From: Microcoleus sp. CAWBG506
GTDB taxonomy: Bacteria > Cyanobacteriota > Cyanobacteriia > Cyanobacteriales > Microcoleaceae
Length of the DNA stretch: 64,000 nt
Assembly (NCBI GenBank): GCA_020883125.1
Contig: JAHREW010000005.1
Coordinates: 98,518-162,517, forward strand
Direction: 5' to 3'
A program made the position numbers and the translations under genes. Below, in pieces: positions 43,083 to 51,655 of the stretch. Under the pieces are notes generated by a model. The model was given only the letters and a program-made list of their open reading frames with translations, had not been told where the DNA came from and ran no database searches. Within the stretch, counting starts at the first letter, position 1; each line of letters opens with the position of its first letter.

Positions 43083-43488
43083 TTTCGGACTAACTAAGTC
43101 ACCCTTTCCAGGGCGGGTTATCCGCCCGACCAAAAATACAATTGTATTCTAGTTGTCTTTAGACGGCTTTAGCTGTGAGACAGGAGTTTTCAATCCCTGG
43201 CGGCCCGCGCAACTAGCATCACATATCCATGCACCTGTCCCACTATCCGATTTGTAAACTTTTTTATCAACCCGATCGCACAGCTTTTATTTGATAGATA
43301 ATATGAGGTTATTTATTTTTCGCTCCCTACAGATTGCACTATAAAAAACTTTACTTTTCTTTACAAATAACCACAAAAAACACCGTGTAAAACAAAAATT
43401 TGCTGACAGACTTTAAAAGCGCCACGCGATCGACTAAAGTGAAAAAAATGGCTTTATCCGTTTATTTATCGCAAAGGAAACAAAGCTC
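43083..43488. other. psaE upstream region with hairpin at 43111-43127
   Basis: 406 bases. A perfect GGGCGG/CCGCCC hairpin (43111-43127, loop GTTAT) lies 30 bases after the terB-like stop and may end that transcript, although no T-run follows. The 200 bases before psaE are AT-rich and should contain its promoter; I do not assign boxes. Confidence 0.45.
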
Positions 43489-43863
43489 ATGACTCAACGC
43501 GGTTCTACAGTTCGGATTCTCCGCAAAGAATCTTATTGGTATCAAGAAGTCGGCACCGTTGCCACCGTAGACCAAAGCGGCATTAAATACCCAGTTATCG
43601 TTCGCTTTGACAAAGTAAATTATGCTGGCGTCAACACCAACAACTTCGCCCTCAGCGAAGTAGTCGAAGTGTCAGCACCCAAAGCCAAAGCGAAATCGAC
43701 AGCAGCCCCCGGCGGCAAGCAAACCACCGTCGCCGAGAAAACCCGCAAAACCGGCAGCGGTGGCACCCCCCAGCAGCCCAAAACCTCCGCAGACAGCAAG
43801 CCAGGTGCCGAAGTTCCTGGAAGCGTCGAAGGTTCGCCAAATCAAGGAACAGAACAACGCTAA
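43489..43863 (+). CDS. psaE: Photosystem I subunit PsaE with long C-terminal tail
   Basis: 124 aa. The first about 62 residues are canonical Psa[40 protein letters not shown] and [15 protein letters not shown], the SH3-like stromal subunit that helps ferredoxin docking and cyclic flow. Usual cyanobacterial PsaE is about 70 aa; this one continues for about 55 more residues rich in Lys, Ala, Pro, Gly, Ser and Thr (for example [14 protein letters not shown] and [11 protein letters not shown]), probably disordered. The tail has no repeats and no frameshift. mutM starts 2 nt after the stop. Confidence 0.95.
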   Translation: MTQRGSTVRILRKESYWYQEVGTVATVDQSGIKYPVIVRFDKVNYAGVNTNNFALSEVVEVSAPKAKAKSTAAPGGKQTTVAEKTRKTGSGGTPQQPKTSADSKPGAEVPGSVEGSPNQGTEQR

Positions 43864-43865
43864 TT

Positions 43866-44828
43866 GTGCCAGAACTGCCAGAAGTAGAAACTATTTGCCG
43901 GGGGCTGAATCATCTCACCCTCGATCGAGCAATTTTGGGCGGAGACGTGCTGTTAGCCAGCTCGATCGCCCGCTCCATCTCTGCGAGCGATTTTTTGACA
44001 AAACTCAAAGGAAAGTCGATCGAGCGGTGGTACAGACGCGGCAAATACCTCCTGGCAGAACTATCTCAATTCTCAGAAGGAGAAAGGGAGAAAGGGAGAG
44101 GGGGAGAGGGGGAGAAGGGGAGAGTGGGAGAATTTAGGGCCCAAACTCCAAACTCTTCCCTTCTTCCTTCTTCCTTCTTGCCTTTTCCTTCTTCCCAAAC
44201 TGGCTGGTTGGGAGTTCACCTGCGGATGACAGGTCAACTTCTGTGGGTGAATAGCGACGAACCAGTGCCAAAACACACGCGAGTCAGATTGTTCCTTGAG
44301 GGAAACCAAGAATTGCGCTTTGTAGATCAACGCACCTTCGGGCAAATGTGGTACGTACCCCCGGAAACAGAGGTTTCCAGCGTTGTCACTGGCCTGAAAG
44401 TGTTGGGTCCGGAACCATTTTCAGCAGAATTTTCCAGAGAATATTTCGCCCACAAGCTACACCGACGGGCGCGACCAATTAAAACAGCATTGCTAGACCA
44501 GTCTCTGGTGGCTGGTTTGGGCAATATTTACGCTGATGAAGCTTTGTTTGTGTCGGGGGTTTTGCCCACAACTGTGTGCGCTGATTTGACAGCAGAGCAA
44601 ATTGGGCGTCTCCATGCAGCTATTATTCAAGTTTTACAAAAGGCGATCGCCTCTGGTGGCACTACTTTCAGCAATTTTCTTAACGTCCAAGGCGTCAATG
44701 GCAACTATGGCGGTGTTGCTTGGGTATATAACCGTAAAGGCCAACCTTGTCGCGCTTGCTGTACACCGATCGAACGGATAAAATTAGCAGGGCGATCGAC
44801 TCATTCCTGCCCCGTTTGTCAAACATAG
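43866..44828 (+). CDS. mutM: Formamidopyrimidine-DNA glycosylase with repeat-encoded insert
   Basis: 320 aa from GTG 43866, the only start that gives the required N-terminal Pro after Met removal (PELPEVETI). P2 and E3 are the catalytic pair, K60 in RRGKYLL is the beta-turn lysine, GVHLRMTGQ follows, LLDQSLVAGLGNIYADE is the helix-two-turn-helix, and the zinc finger is CRACC...CPVC. It removes 8-oxoguanine and Fapy lesions. Between LAEL and TGWLGVHL sits a foreign low-complexity stretch of about 43 residues (68-111) encoded by GGGAGA and CTTCCTT-type repeats; typical homologues have only a few residues here. The site is a surface loop, so activity may survive. It is 2 nt from psaE, so the pair is cotranscribed. 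Confidence 0.93.
   Translation: MPELPEVETICRGLNHLTLDRAILGGDVLLASSIARSISASDFLTKLKGKSIERWYRRGKYLLAELSQFSEGEREKGRGGEGEKGRVGEFRAQTPNSSLLPSSFLPFPSSQTGWLGVHLRMTGQLLWVNSDEPVPKHTRVRLFLEGNQELRFVDQRTFGQMWYVPPETEVSSVVTGLKVLGPEPFSAEFSREYFAHKLHRRARPIKTALLDQSLVAGLGNIYADEALFVSGVLPTTVCADLTAEQIGRLHAAIIQVLQKAIASGGTTFSNFLNVQGVNGNYGGVAWVYNRKGQPCRACCTPIERIKLAGRSTHSCPVCQT
44068..44200 (+). repeat. Heptamer/purine repeat inserted in frame in mutM
   Basis: The left half is GAGAAAGGGAGAGG-type purine repeats and the right half CTTCCTTCTTCCTTC-type pyrimidine repeats, potentially pairing into a hairpin. The length keeps the mutM frame open. It is the same kind of repeat as the intergenic arrays at 24341 and 37640. 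Confidence 0.85.
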
Positions 44829-45003
44829 TCATCAGTCAGTAGTCATTAGACATCTCCTCAAAAGACAGTCAAGAACAGGCTGGATGCCTGTTCCACAATA
44901 ATTATGGGATACGACTATTAGTCAGTAGTCAACAGAAAAAAGTGCTATAAAGACAAATCTAGATTAAAATTTGTATAGTTTTTTAAACTAAACAAAGCAA
45001 GTC

Positions 45004-45219
45004 ATGGCAATTAAAAAAGGCAGCATAGTCCGCGCCCTACGCGAAAAATTGGAAAATAGTTTGGAAGCAAAAGCCAGCGATCGACGCTTTTCCTCCTATA
45101 TATTTGAAACTAAGGGCGAAGTGCTCGATGTTCGTGGTGACTATGCCTTTGTCAAATTTGGCAAAGTCCCTACCCCCAATATTTGGCTCCGGGTAGACCA
45201 ACTCGAAGATTTCAACTAA
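45004..45219 (+). CDS. ndhO: NAD(P)H-quinone oxidoreductase subunit O
   Basis: 71 aa, the full normal length. [16 protein letters not shown] and the later [19 protein letters not shown] match NdhO, a small stromal/cytoplasmic oxygenic-photosynthesis-specific subunit of NDH-1, with an SH3-like fold. NdhO modulates NDH-1 cyclic electron flow. It lies 175 bases behind mutM, in the same direction as psaE. Confidence 0.95.
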   Translation: MAIKKGSIVRALREKLENSLEAKASDRRFSSYIFETKGEVLDVRGDYAFVKFGKVPTPNIWLRVDQLEDFN

Positions 45220-45229
45220 CTTTAACTGC

Positions 45230-45335
45230 TTCCCAGGAAGAGCCTGGGAAACCATGCCCAGAGGCTCGGCCTCGCTTGGGAAATTGGAGGCAGAGCCGAC
45301 CGATCTGCGTTCTCAGGCTCTTCCTGGGAACGAGT
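45230..45335. repeat. CCCAGGAAGAGCCTGGG palindromic repeat
   Basis: Outer arms TTCCCAGGAAGAGCCTGGGA and TCTTCCTGGGAACG in opposite sense, inner GAGGCTCGGCCTC. It is related to 16330-16462 and 59590-59705. It falls between ndhO and mdh. Confidence 0.6.
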
Positions 45336-45380
45336 AAAACAAGTAAAATCTAACATCCAAAATCTCAAATCTAAAATAGA

Positions 45381-46358
45381 ATGACTTCTATCAGTTCCAG
45401 TACCTCAAATTGTCCATCAACTCGCGTCTCAATTATTGGTGCAGGGAAAGTAGGCAGTACCTTAGCCCAGCGGATAGCTGAAAAAAATCTGGCTGATGTG
45501 GTATTGCTAGATATTGTGGAAGGTTGGCCCCAGGGTGTAGCTTTGGATTTGATGCAAGCAAGGGGTGTAGAACGACACGATCGCCAAATTATCGGTACAA
45601 ACCACTATCCTGATACTGCTAACTCAAACATCGTCGTCATTACCGCCGGCGTACCACGCAAGCCCGGTATTAATCGGGAAGATTTAATTAAAATCAATGC
45701 TAAAATTGTTACCGAAGCCGCACAAAAGGCGATCGCCTATTCCCCCGAAGCAATCTTAATCGTAGTCACCAATCCCCTCGATGTCATGACCTATTTAGCC
45801 CTGGAAGCTACCGGTTTACCAAAACACCGAGTCATGGGTATGGCAGGAATTCTCGACTCATCCCGCTTCCAAACTTTTATTGCCATGGAATTGGGTATTT
45901 CTATTGCTGAAGTTAATGCCACCGTCCTCGGTTCTCATGGAGATTTGATGGTTCCTTTACCCCGCTATTCTACAGTCAATGGTATTCCCATTAGTCAACT
46001 TATGGATGCAGGGACGATCGCTCGTTTAGTCGATCGGACACGTCACGGAGGCGCAGAAATCGTCACCTTGATGAAGACTTCGAGTGCCTATTTTGCACCA
46101 GCATCTTCTGTTTGTGTCATGATAGAATCAATCCTATTGAATCAGTCTAGAATACTGCCTTGCTGCGTTTATTTGCAGGGTCAATACGGCGTACAAGATA
46201 TGTTTTTAGGTGTTCCCTGTCGCTTGGGATATCAGGGTGTGGAACAGGTAATAGAACTCGCTCTGAGTGATACTGAAAGAGCTGCTTTTATGGAATGTAG
46301 CAAATTAGTTTGGCAAAGTATTCAAGAAGCAAAGGCTATCTTGAATCATTCTGATTAA
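45381..46358 (+). CDS. mdh: Malate dehydrogenase (LDH-like type)
   Basis: 325 aa. Rossmann motif GAGKVGST, AGVPRKPG with Arg for malate/oxaloacetate recognition, VTNPLDVMTY, catalytic His in GSHGDLMVPL and GGAEIVTLMK. Of the [LDH-like] MDH group, which oxidises malate to oxaloacetate with NAD+. Start ATG 45381. Confidence 0.94.
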   Translation: MTSISSSTSNCPSTRVSIIGAGKVGSTLAQRIAEKNLADVVLLDIVEGWPQGVALDLMQARGVERHDRQIIGTNHYPDTANSNIVVITAGVPRKPGINREDLIKINAKIVTEAAQKAIAYSPEAILIVVTNPLDVMTYLALEATGLPKHRVMGMAGILDSSRFQTFIAMELGISIAEVNATVLGSHGDLMVPLPRYSTVNGIPISQLMDAGTIARLVDRTRHGGAEIVTLMKTSSAYFAPASSVCVMIESILLNQSRILPCCVYLQGQYGVQDMFLGVPCRLGYQGVEQVIELALSDTERAAFMECSKLVWQSIQEAKAILNHSD

Positions 46359-46994
46359 AAGCCTAAGTTTTTCTGAAAAAAGCGGCTCTCTCGGATATTT
46401 AGTGCAATACATAGCAATTGATACTAAATCCCTTAATTATGAAAGCAGAAACCCTAGATTTTGCTAAGTTATAAGCACGATCACCATAACTACTAGAGAG
46501 CCGCTATATAATAGTTAAAGATAGAAACCCCCGATGCGCTCAGGAGTTTGTTAATTGCTAAAATCCTTGATGGGATTGCTTATTGCTTCTTCTAGGCTGA
46601 CTATCTAACAGGGGAAATTCGCTCAAATACCATCGGCTCAATTCCCATAAATTTTAGAGAAGACGCTCCGTAAATAATATTTATTATCACCGTCAGCAAG
46701 ATCGCCAATTAACTTTGCAGTCATCTGAGGAATGTGATAATTAAAACAAACACAGATGGTAAAAAATGTGAAAACAAGTAAAATATAAAATTAAATACCA
46801 GTAAAAAAACACGTAAGTAGAAAACTTGTCAGAAATAATACTTTAAAAAGCAAGTATAATTACTGGTAAGTTACCGGAAAATCGACAGCATTTGCTATGA
46901 ATTCCCACTATTTACCAAACTCAACTCAACACATCGGTAATTGGGGTGTCCGCTAAATCTATACCAAACCACACAATAACTAAAGAGATACTAT
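46359..46994. other. Intergenic region upstream of the cyanobacteriochrome kinase
   Basis: 636 bases. 46381-46505 is a 125-bp inverted-repeat element (listed separately). The remaining 490 bases are AT-rich and open for a long leader or promoter; no gene is seen. Two short A-rich stretches lie near the end, and no ribosome site stands out before ATG 46995. Confidence 0.45.
46381..46505. mobile_element. 125-bp element with perfect 11-bp terminal inverted repeats
   Basis: Ends AGCGGCTCTCT and AGAGAGCCGCT. No ORF. The interior is AT-rich and not palindromic. No clear target duplication is seen. It is probably a miniature element; no further copy is seen in the window. Confidence 0.5.
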
Positions 46995-49900
46995 ATGTTT
47001 CATCAATACCTGTATCACGAAGTAACCAGCCTGCGGATGAAATTAATTCATCTAGAAAGAGAAATGCAGTCTCAAACCTGGTTCAAAAAGCTACAAGCAC
47101 TGATGGGAGTAATTAACAAAATTCGTGAATCCTTAGACTTAGAAACCATATTCAAAACCACAAGCACAGAAGTCCGGCAACTCCTAAATGCCGATCGCGT
47201 CGCCATTTATCGCTTCATCCCCGACTCCCAATGGAACGATGGTGAAGTAGTATCCGAAGACGTACTTCCCCAATACAGCCCATCCCTAGGCGCAAAAGTT
47301 CACGACCACTGCTTTGGAGAACAATTTGCCGCCAACTACGAAAAAGGCTACGTTCAAGCTGTCCGTGATATCTATCAAGCGCGATTGACTCCTTGTCACC
47401 TGAAAATTCTCAAACGATTTCAAATCCGAGCCAACTTAGTCGTACCACTCCTGCAAGGGCAGCATTTGTGGGGATTGCTGTGCATTCACCAGTGCGGCAA
47501 ACCCCGTGATTGGCAAGAAGACGAAATCGAATTTGCCAAGCAAATAGGAGAACATCTAGCGATCGCCATCTACCAAGCCGGACTACATTCGCAAACTCAG
47601 CAACAATTAGTAGAAATCGATCGCACCCAGCAACAACTACTCGAAAGCGAAACAAGATATCACCAAATCCTCGACTCGATCGGCGATATGGTATTAGTCA
47701 AAGGCCCTGAATCAAAAATCCTCTGGGCTAATCAAGCATTCCGCGACTATTACGGCATGAGTGAAGAAGAACTTGCAGGGATTATAGACGCACCTTTCAA
47801 TACTCCTGACGATACTCTCCAATATATTAAAGATGACACCTTCGTATTTGAAACCGGACAAACTCTCGATATTCCCGAAGAACCGGTCACGCGACACGAT
47901 GGAGAAGTGCGACTGTTTAGTACAGTAAAAACACCGATTCGCAACGCAGAAGGTGAGATTACAATGACTGTCGGTGTCTCCCGCGACATGACAGAACGAA
48001 AACGATCGGAAGAAGCACTGCAAGCGAGCGAAACCCAATACCGTCGCCTAGTAGAAACCTCCCAAGACATGATTTGGTCAGTCGATGTCCAGGGTTGCTT
48101 TACTTTCGTCAACCCAGCAGTTAAATACATCTACGGTTACGAACCAGAAGAAATGTTTGGTAGACCTTTCTCCGACTTTGTAGTCCCAGAACAACTTCCG
48201 AAAGATTTAGAAGCTTTCGCCCGCTTGATAACAGGAGAATCCATTGTGGTAAGGCACGAGAGTGTGCAGATTGCCAAAGACGGCAGCCTCAAAAACCTGA
48301 TGTTCAATGCGATCGCCCTGTACGATGACACAGGAAACATCCTCGGCATCACAGGCACGGCTACCGACATTACCGCTCGCAAGCGCGCAGAAGCAGCCTT
48401 GCAACACGCCAACGCAGAGCTAGAGCGCAGAGTAGAAGCCCGCACTGCCGAACTGCGACAGACTTTTGCAGCCCTCAGTGCCAGCGAAGCCAGATTTAGA
48501 ACCATCGCAGCCACCCTCCCCGGAGCTTTGTTCCAGTTTTGCAGCCGGGACGGAGTTTGGCGCATGGACTACATGAGCGATCGCATCTTGGATATCAGCG
48601 GTATCACAGCAGCAGAAATGATGCGAGATCTGAATCTATTCATATCTCGCATCCACCCAGATGACTCCCCAGGCTACCTAGCTTCCGTCACCGCAGCCGT
48701 AGAAAACCTTTCCCTATGGCACTACGAAGGACGATTAGTCAAGCCCGACGGCGAAATTCGCTGGTGGCAGGGCGACTCCATGCCCACCCGCATCGAAAAT
48801 GGCGAAATCGTATTTTGTGGGGTTTTGCTCGATATCACCGATCGCAAACTGGCAGAAAGTGGTATTCGCGAAAGCCAACGGCAGTTAAAAGAAGCCCAAA
48901 GACTAGCTCATGTAGGCAATTGGGAACTCGATGCCACCACCGAAACCGTCACTTGGTCTGAGGAACTTTTCCGCATCTTCGGACTCGAACCGGCCGCCAC
49001 AGCACCCACCAGAGCAGAACAAGTCGCTCTGATCCATCCAGAAGATGTGGAATTGTGGGGAACCGAAATACAGCGGGGAGTTGACTTCGGCATCCCCTTT
49101 GATTTTGACTTCCGTGTTTACCGCCCCAACGGTAGCTTGAGACACCTGAACGCCCTGGGCAGAGCCGAAACCGATGCTCATGGCAAAGTAGTAAAATTGT
49201 TCGGTACGGCGATCGACATTACCGATCGCAAAAACGCTGAAGCAGCCCTGCGACAAGCAGCAGCCCAGTTGGAAGAAAGGGTGAGCGAACGCACAGCCGA
49301 ATTGTGGCAAGCAGTGGCCCAGTTAGAACTGGAAATGAGCGATCGCAAAAACGCTGAAGCAGCCGTCCAAATCTCCGAACAAAACCTCCGAACTATCTTT
49401 AACAATGTCTACGATGCTATCTTCATTCACGATTTAGAAGGAAACATTCTCGATGTCAATAATCGAATGTTAGAAATGTATGGAGTTAGCGCCTCCCAAG
49501 CCACCAAATTATCATTTAAAAACGACTATTCCACGGCCGAAAATCCCTTTGCAGAATTTGCCGAAATTTGGCAAAGGGTAATAGCAGGAGAAACAGCCCG
49601 CATTGAATGGAAAGCTAGGCGTCCCCAGGACAATTCAACCTTTGATGCAGAAATAGCCTTGTCTCAAATTAATCTCAACGGCAATGTTAGCATCATTGCC
49701 AACGTCCGAGATATTAGCGATCGCAAACTGGCAGAAGCCGAATTGCAACGCACCCAAAAATTTATGGAATCAGTCCTCCAAACCCTACCAGTAGGAGTAG
49801 TTGCCAAATCAGCCACAGATTTACGGTTTGTACTGTGGAATCCAGCGGCAGAACACTTATTCGGTTTTTCCGCCACAGAAGTTATGGGCAAAAATGATTT

Positions 49901-51557
49901 TGACTTTTTCCCCACAGAACAAGCCCAAACTTTTATGAACAAAGACCGGGAAGTTCTCAACAATACGCAACTTGTAGATATCGCGGAAGAAGAAATTGAA
50001 ATAGCTACAGGAGGATCGCGGATATTTCATACTAAGAAAACCGCAATTATCGATGCCTATGGTCAGCCCGAATATTTATTAGCAATTACCGAAGATGTGA
50101 CCGATCGCAAGCTAGCAGAACTTACTTTGAGGCGCTCTTCAGCCACACTCAAGCAGCAAGCCGATCGAGAAAAATTGCTCAACAACTTGACAACTCAAAT
50201 CCGCAAATCCCTGGACTTCGACAACATCATTAGTGTCGCAGTCCAAGAAATTCGGGCTTTCATGCAGATCGACCGGTGCTATTTTTCCTGGTATCGCTGT
50301 GACGGGAATGATGCTTTTTGGGAAATTATTCAAGAATCTCGCAGAAAAGAACTTCCAGATTTAATCGGTTGCTATAAAGCTTCAGACTTCGGCACTATAG
50401 GAGAACAGATGTTGCGTCTAGAAATGCTGCAAATCGATGATATTGCAACACTAAAAGACCCTGTTTGGATAAAGTCTCTTAGCTCTATGGGCTACCAATC
50501 TGTGTTGGCAATTCCGATGCAGGCACTTTCGGGAGTTGTGAGTGTTGTTACCTGCGCCCACTCCGCTGCTGTCCGCCCCTGGAGTGATAGCGAAGTAGAA
50601 TTATTGCAAGCGATTACAGTTCAATTGGCGATCGCCCTCAATCAAGCAGATCTTTACACTCAAACTCTCAATAAAGCTCGCGAATTAGAACACACATTGG
50701 ATAAATTAACTAGCGCTCAATCGCAGTTAGTTCAAAGCGAAAAAATGTCATCTCTCGGTCAGTTAGTTGCAGGGGTAGCCCACGAAATTAACAACCCAGT
50801 TAACTTTATTTACGGCAACCTTAGCCATGCTAACGAATATACCCAAGACATACTGCACCTGATCGAACTTTACCAAAACCACTATCCCGAACCAGTGCCA
50901 GAAATTCAAGAAGAAGTAGAAAATATTGAACTTGATTTTCTCATGGAAGATTTACCTAAATTGCTGACATCGATGAAAGTCGGTGCCGATCGCATTCAAC
51001 AAATTGTGGCTTCTCTCCGCACATTTTCTCGCATGGACGAAGCGGAAATGAAAGCAGTCAACATTCATGAAGGCATAGATAGCACTTTGATGATCTTGCA
51101 GCACCGACTTAAAGCTAAACACAATCATCCAGAGATTCCGGTGATTAAAGAATACGCTAACTTGCCTTTGGTTGAATGTTATGCCGGACAGTTAAATCAA
51201 GTATTTATGAATGTGTTGAGCAATGCTTTAGATGCTTTGGAAGAAAGAGATTTACAACGTTCGGCTGATGAAATGCGCCAAAATCCTAGTATCATCTCCA
51301 TTAAAACGGAAATGTCCAAACCCGATCGCGTACTCGTCAAGATAGCTGACAATGGACCGGGAATGCCAGAGAGTGTGCGAAATCGACTCTTTGACCCATT
51401 TTTTACTACGAAAGCTGTTGGTAAAGGCACTGGGATGGGTTTGTCAATTAGCTACCAAATTATTACAGACAGACACGGCGGCTCTCTGCAATGCACTTCT
51501 ACACCGGGAAATGGTGCAGAATTTGCGATCGAGATTCCGCTGAAAACTAATTCTTAA
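46995..51557 (+). CDS. Cyanobacteriochrome-type multi-PAS hybrid sensor histidine kinase
   Basis: 1520 aa, soluble. Domains: coiled start, GAF1 (about 40-195), PAS domains at about 220-345, 350-470, 500-625, 635-755, 790-910 and 920-1040, GAF2 (about 1050-1215), HisKA with H1263 ([12 protein letters not shown]) and HATPase ([26 protein letters not shown]). GAF1 has DHCF (C106) and CH (C134) in LTPCHLKIL followed by [17 protein letters not shown]: this is the DXCF plus canonical cysteine pattern of cyanobacteriochromes, with the same 28-residue spacing I recall for TePixJ (C494/C522). It probably binds a phycoviolobilin-type chromophore and senses blue/green light. GAF2 lacks the Cys-His. No response regulator is adjacent. 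The output half is paralogous to 33910-36399. Convergent with 51656-55660. Confidence 0.88.
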   Translation: MFHQYLYHEVTSLRMKLIHLEREMQSQTWFKKLQALMGVINKIRESLDLETIFKTTSTEVRQLLNADRVAIYRFIPDSQWNDGEVVSEDVLPQYSPSLGAKVHDHCFGEQFAANYEKGYVQAVRDIYQARLTPCHLKILKRFQIRANLVVPLLQGQHLWGLLCIHQCGKPRDWQEDEIEFAKQIGEHLAIAIYQAGLHSQTQQQLVEIDRTQQQLLESETRYHQILDSIGDMVLVKGPESKILWANQAFRDYYGMSEEELAGIIDAPFNTPDDTLQYIKDDTFVFETGQTLDIPEEPVTRHDGEVRLFSTVKTPIRNAEGEITMTVGVSRDMTERKRSEEALQASETQYRRLVETSQDMIWSVDVQGCFTFVNPAVKYIYGYEPEEMFGRPFSDFVVPEQLPKDLEAFARLITGESIVVRHESVQIAKDGSLKNLMFNAIALYDDTGNILGITGTATDITARKRAEAALQHANAELERRVEARTAELRQTFAALSASEARFRTIAATLPGALFQFCSRDGVWRMDYMSDRILDISGITAAEMMRDLNLFISRIHPDDSPGYLASVTAAVENLSLWHYEGRLVKPDGEIRWWQGDSMPTRIENGEIVFCGVLLDITDRKLAESGIRESQRQLKEAQRLAHVGNWELDATTETVTWSEELFRIFGLEPAATAPTRAEQVALIHPEDVELWGTEIQRGVDFGIPFDFDFRVYRPNGSLRHLNALGRAETDAHGKVVKLFGTAIDITDRKNAEAALRQAAAQLEERVSERTAELWQAVAQLELEMSDRKNAEAAVQISEQNLRTIFNNVYDAIFIHDLEGNILDVNNRMLEMYGVSASQATKLSFKNDYSTAENPFAEFAEIWQRVIAGETARIEWKARRPQDNSTFDAEIALSQINLNGNVSIIANVRDISDRKLAEAELQRTQKFMESVLQTLPVGVVAKSATDLRFVLWNPAAEHLFGFSATEVMGKNDFDFFPTEQAQTFMNKDREVLNNTQLVDIAEEEIEIATGGSRIFHTKKTAIIDAYGQPEYLLAITEDVTDRKLAELTLRRSSATLKQQADREKLLNNLTTQIRKSLDFDNIISVAVQEIRAFMQIDRCYFSWYRCDGNDAFWEIIQESRRKELPDLIGCYKASDFGTIGEQMLRLEMLQIDDIATLKDPVWIKSLSSMGYQSVLAIPMQALSGVVSVVTCAHSAAVRPWSDSEVELLQAITVQLAIALNQADLYTQTLNKARELEHTLDKLTSAQSQLVQSEKMSSLGQLVAGVAHEINNPVNFIYGNLSHANEYTQDILHLIELYQNHYPEPVPEIQEEVENIELDFLMEDLPKLLTSMKVGADRIQQIVASLRTFSRMDEAEMKAVNIHEGIDSTLMILQHRLKAKHNHPEIPVIKEYANLPLVECYAGQLNQVFMNVLSNALDALEERDLQRSADEMRQNPSIISIKTEMSKPDRVLVKIADNGPGMPESVRNRLFDPFFTTKAVGKGTGMGLSISYQIITDRHGGSLQCTSTPGNGAEFAIEIPLKTNS

Positions 51558-51573
51558 TATTACCCGAAATCAG

Positions 51574-51640
51574 GACACGGCAATGCCGTGTCCCTACATG
51601 ATTATTTTGGGGTAGGGAAACGGCACTGCCGTGTCCTAAT
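51574..51640. repeat. Paired GACACGGC palindromes between two convergent genes
   Basis: Two inverted copies, GGACACGGCAATGCCGTGTCC and GGGAAACGGCACTGCCGTGTC, on either side of a short TTATTTTGGGG centre. They lie in the 98-base gap between convergent stop codons, where they could act as a bidirectional transcription block, though no T-tract is seen. Confidence 0.6.
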
Positions 51641-51655
51641 TAGTTATCATATCGT

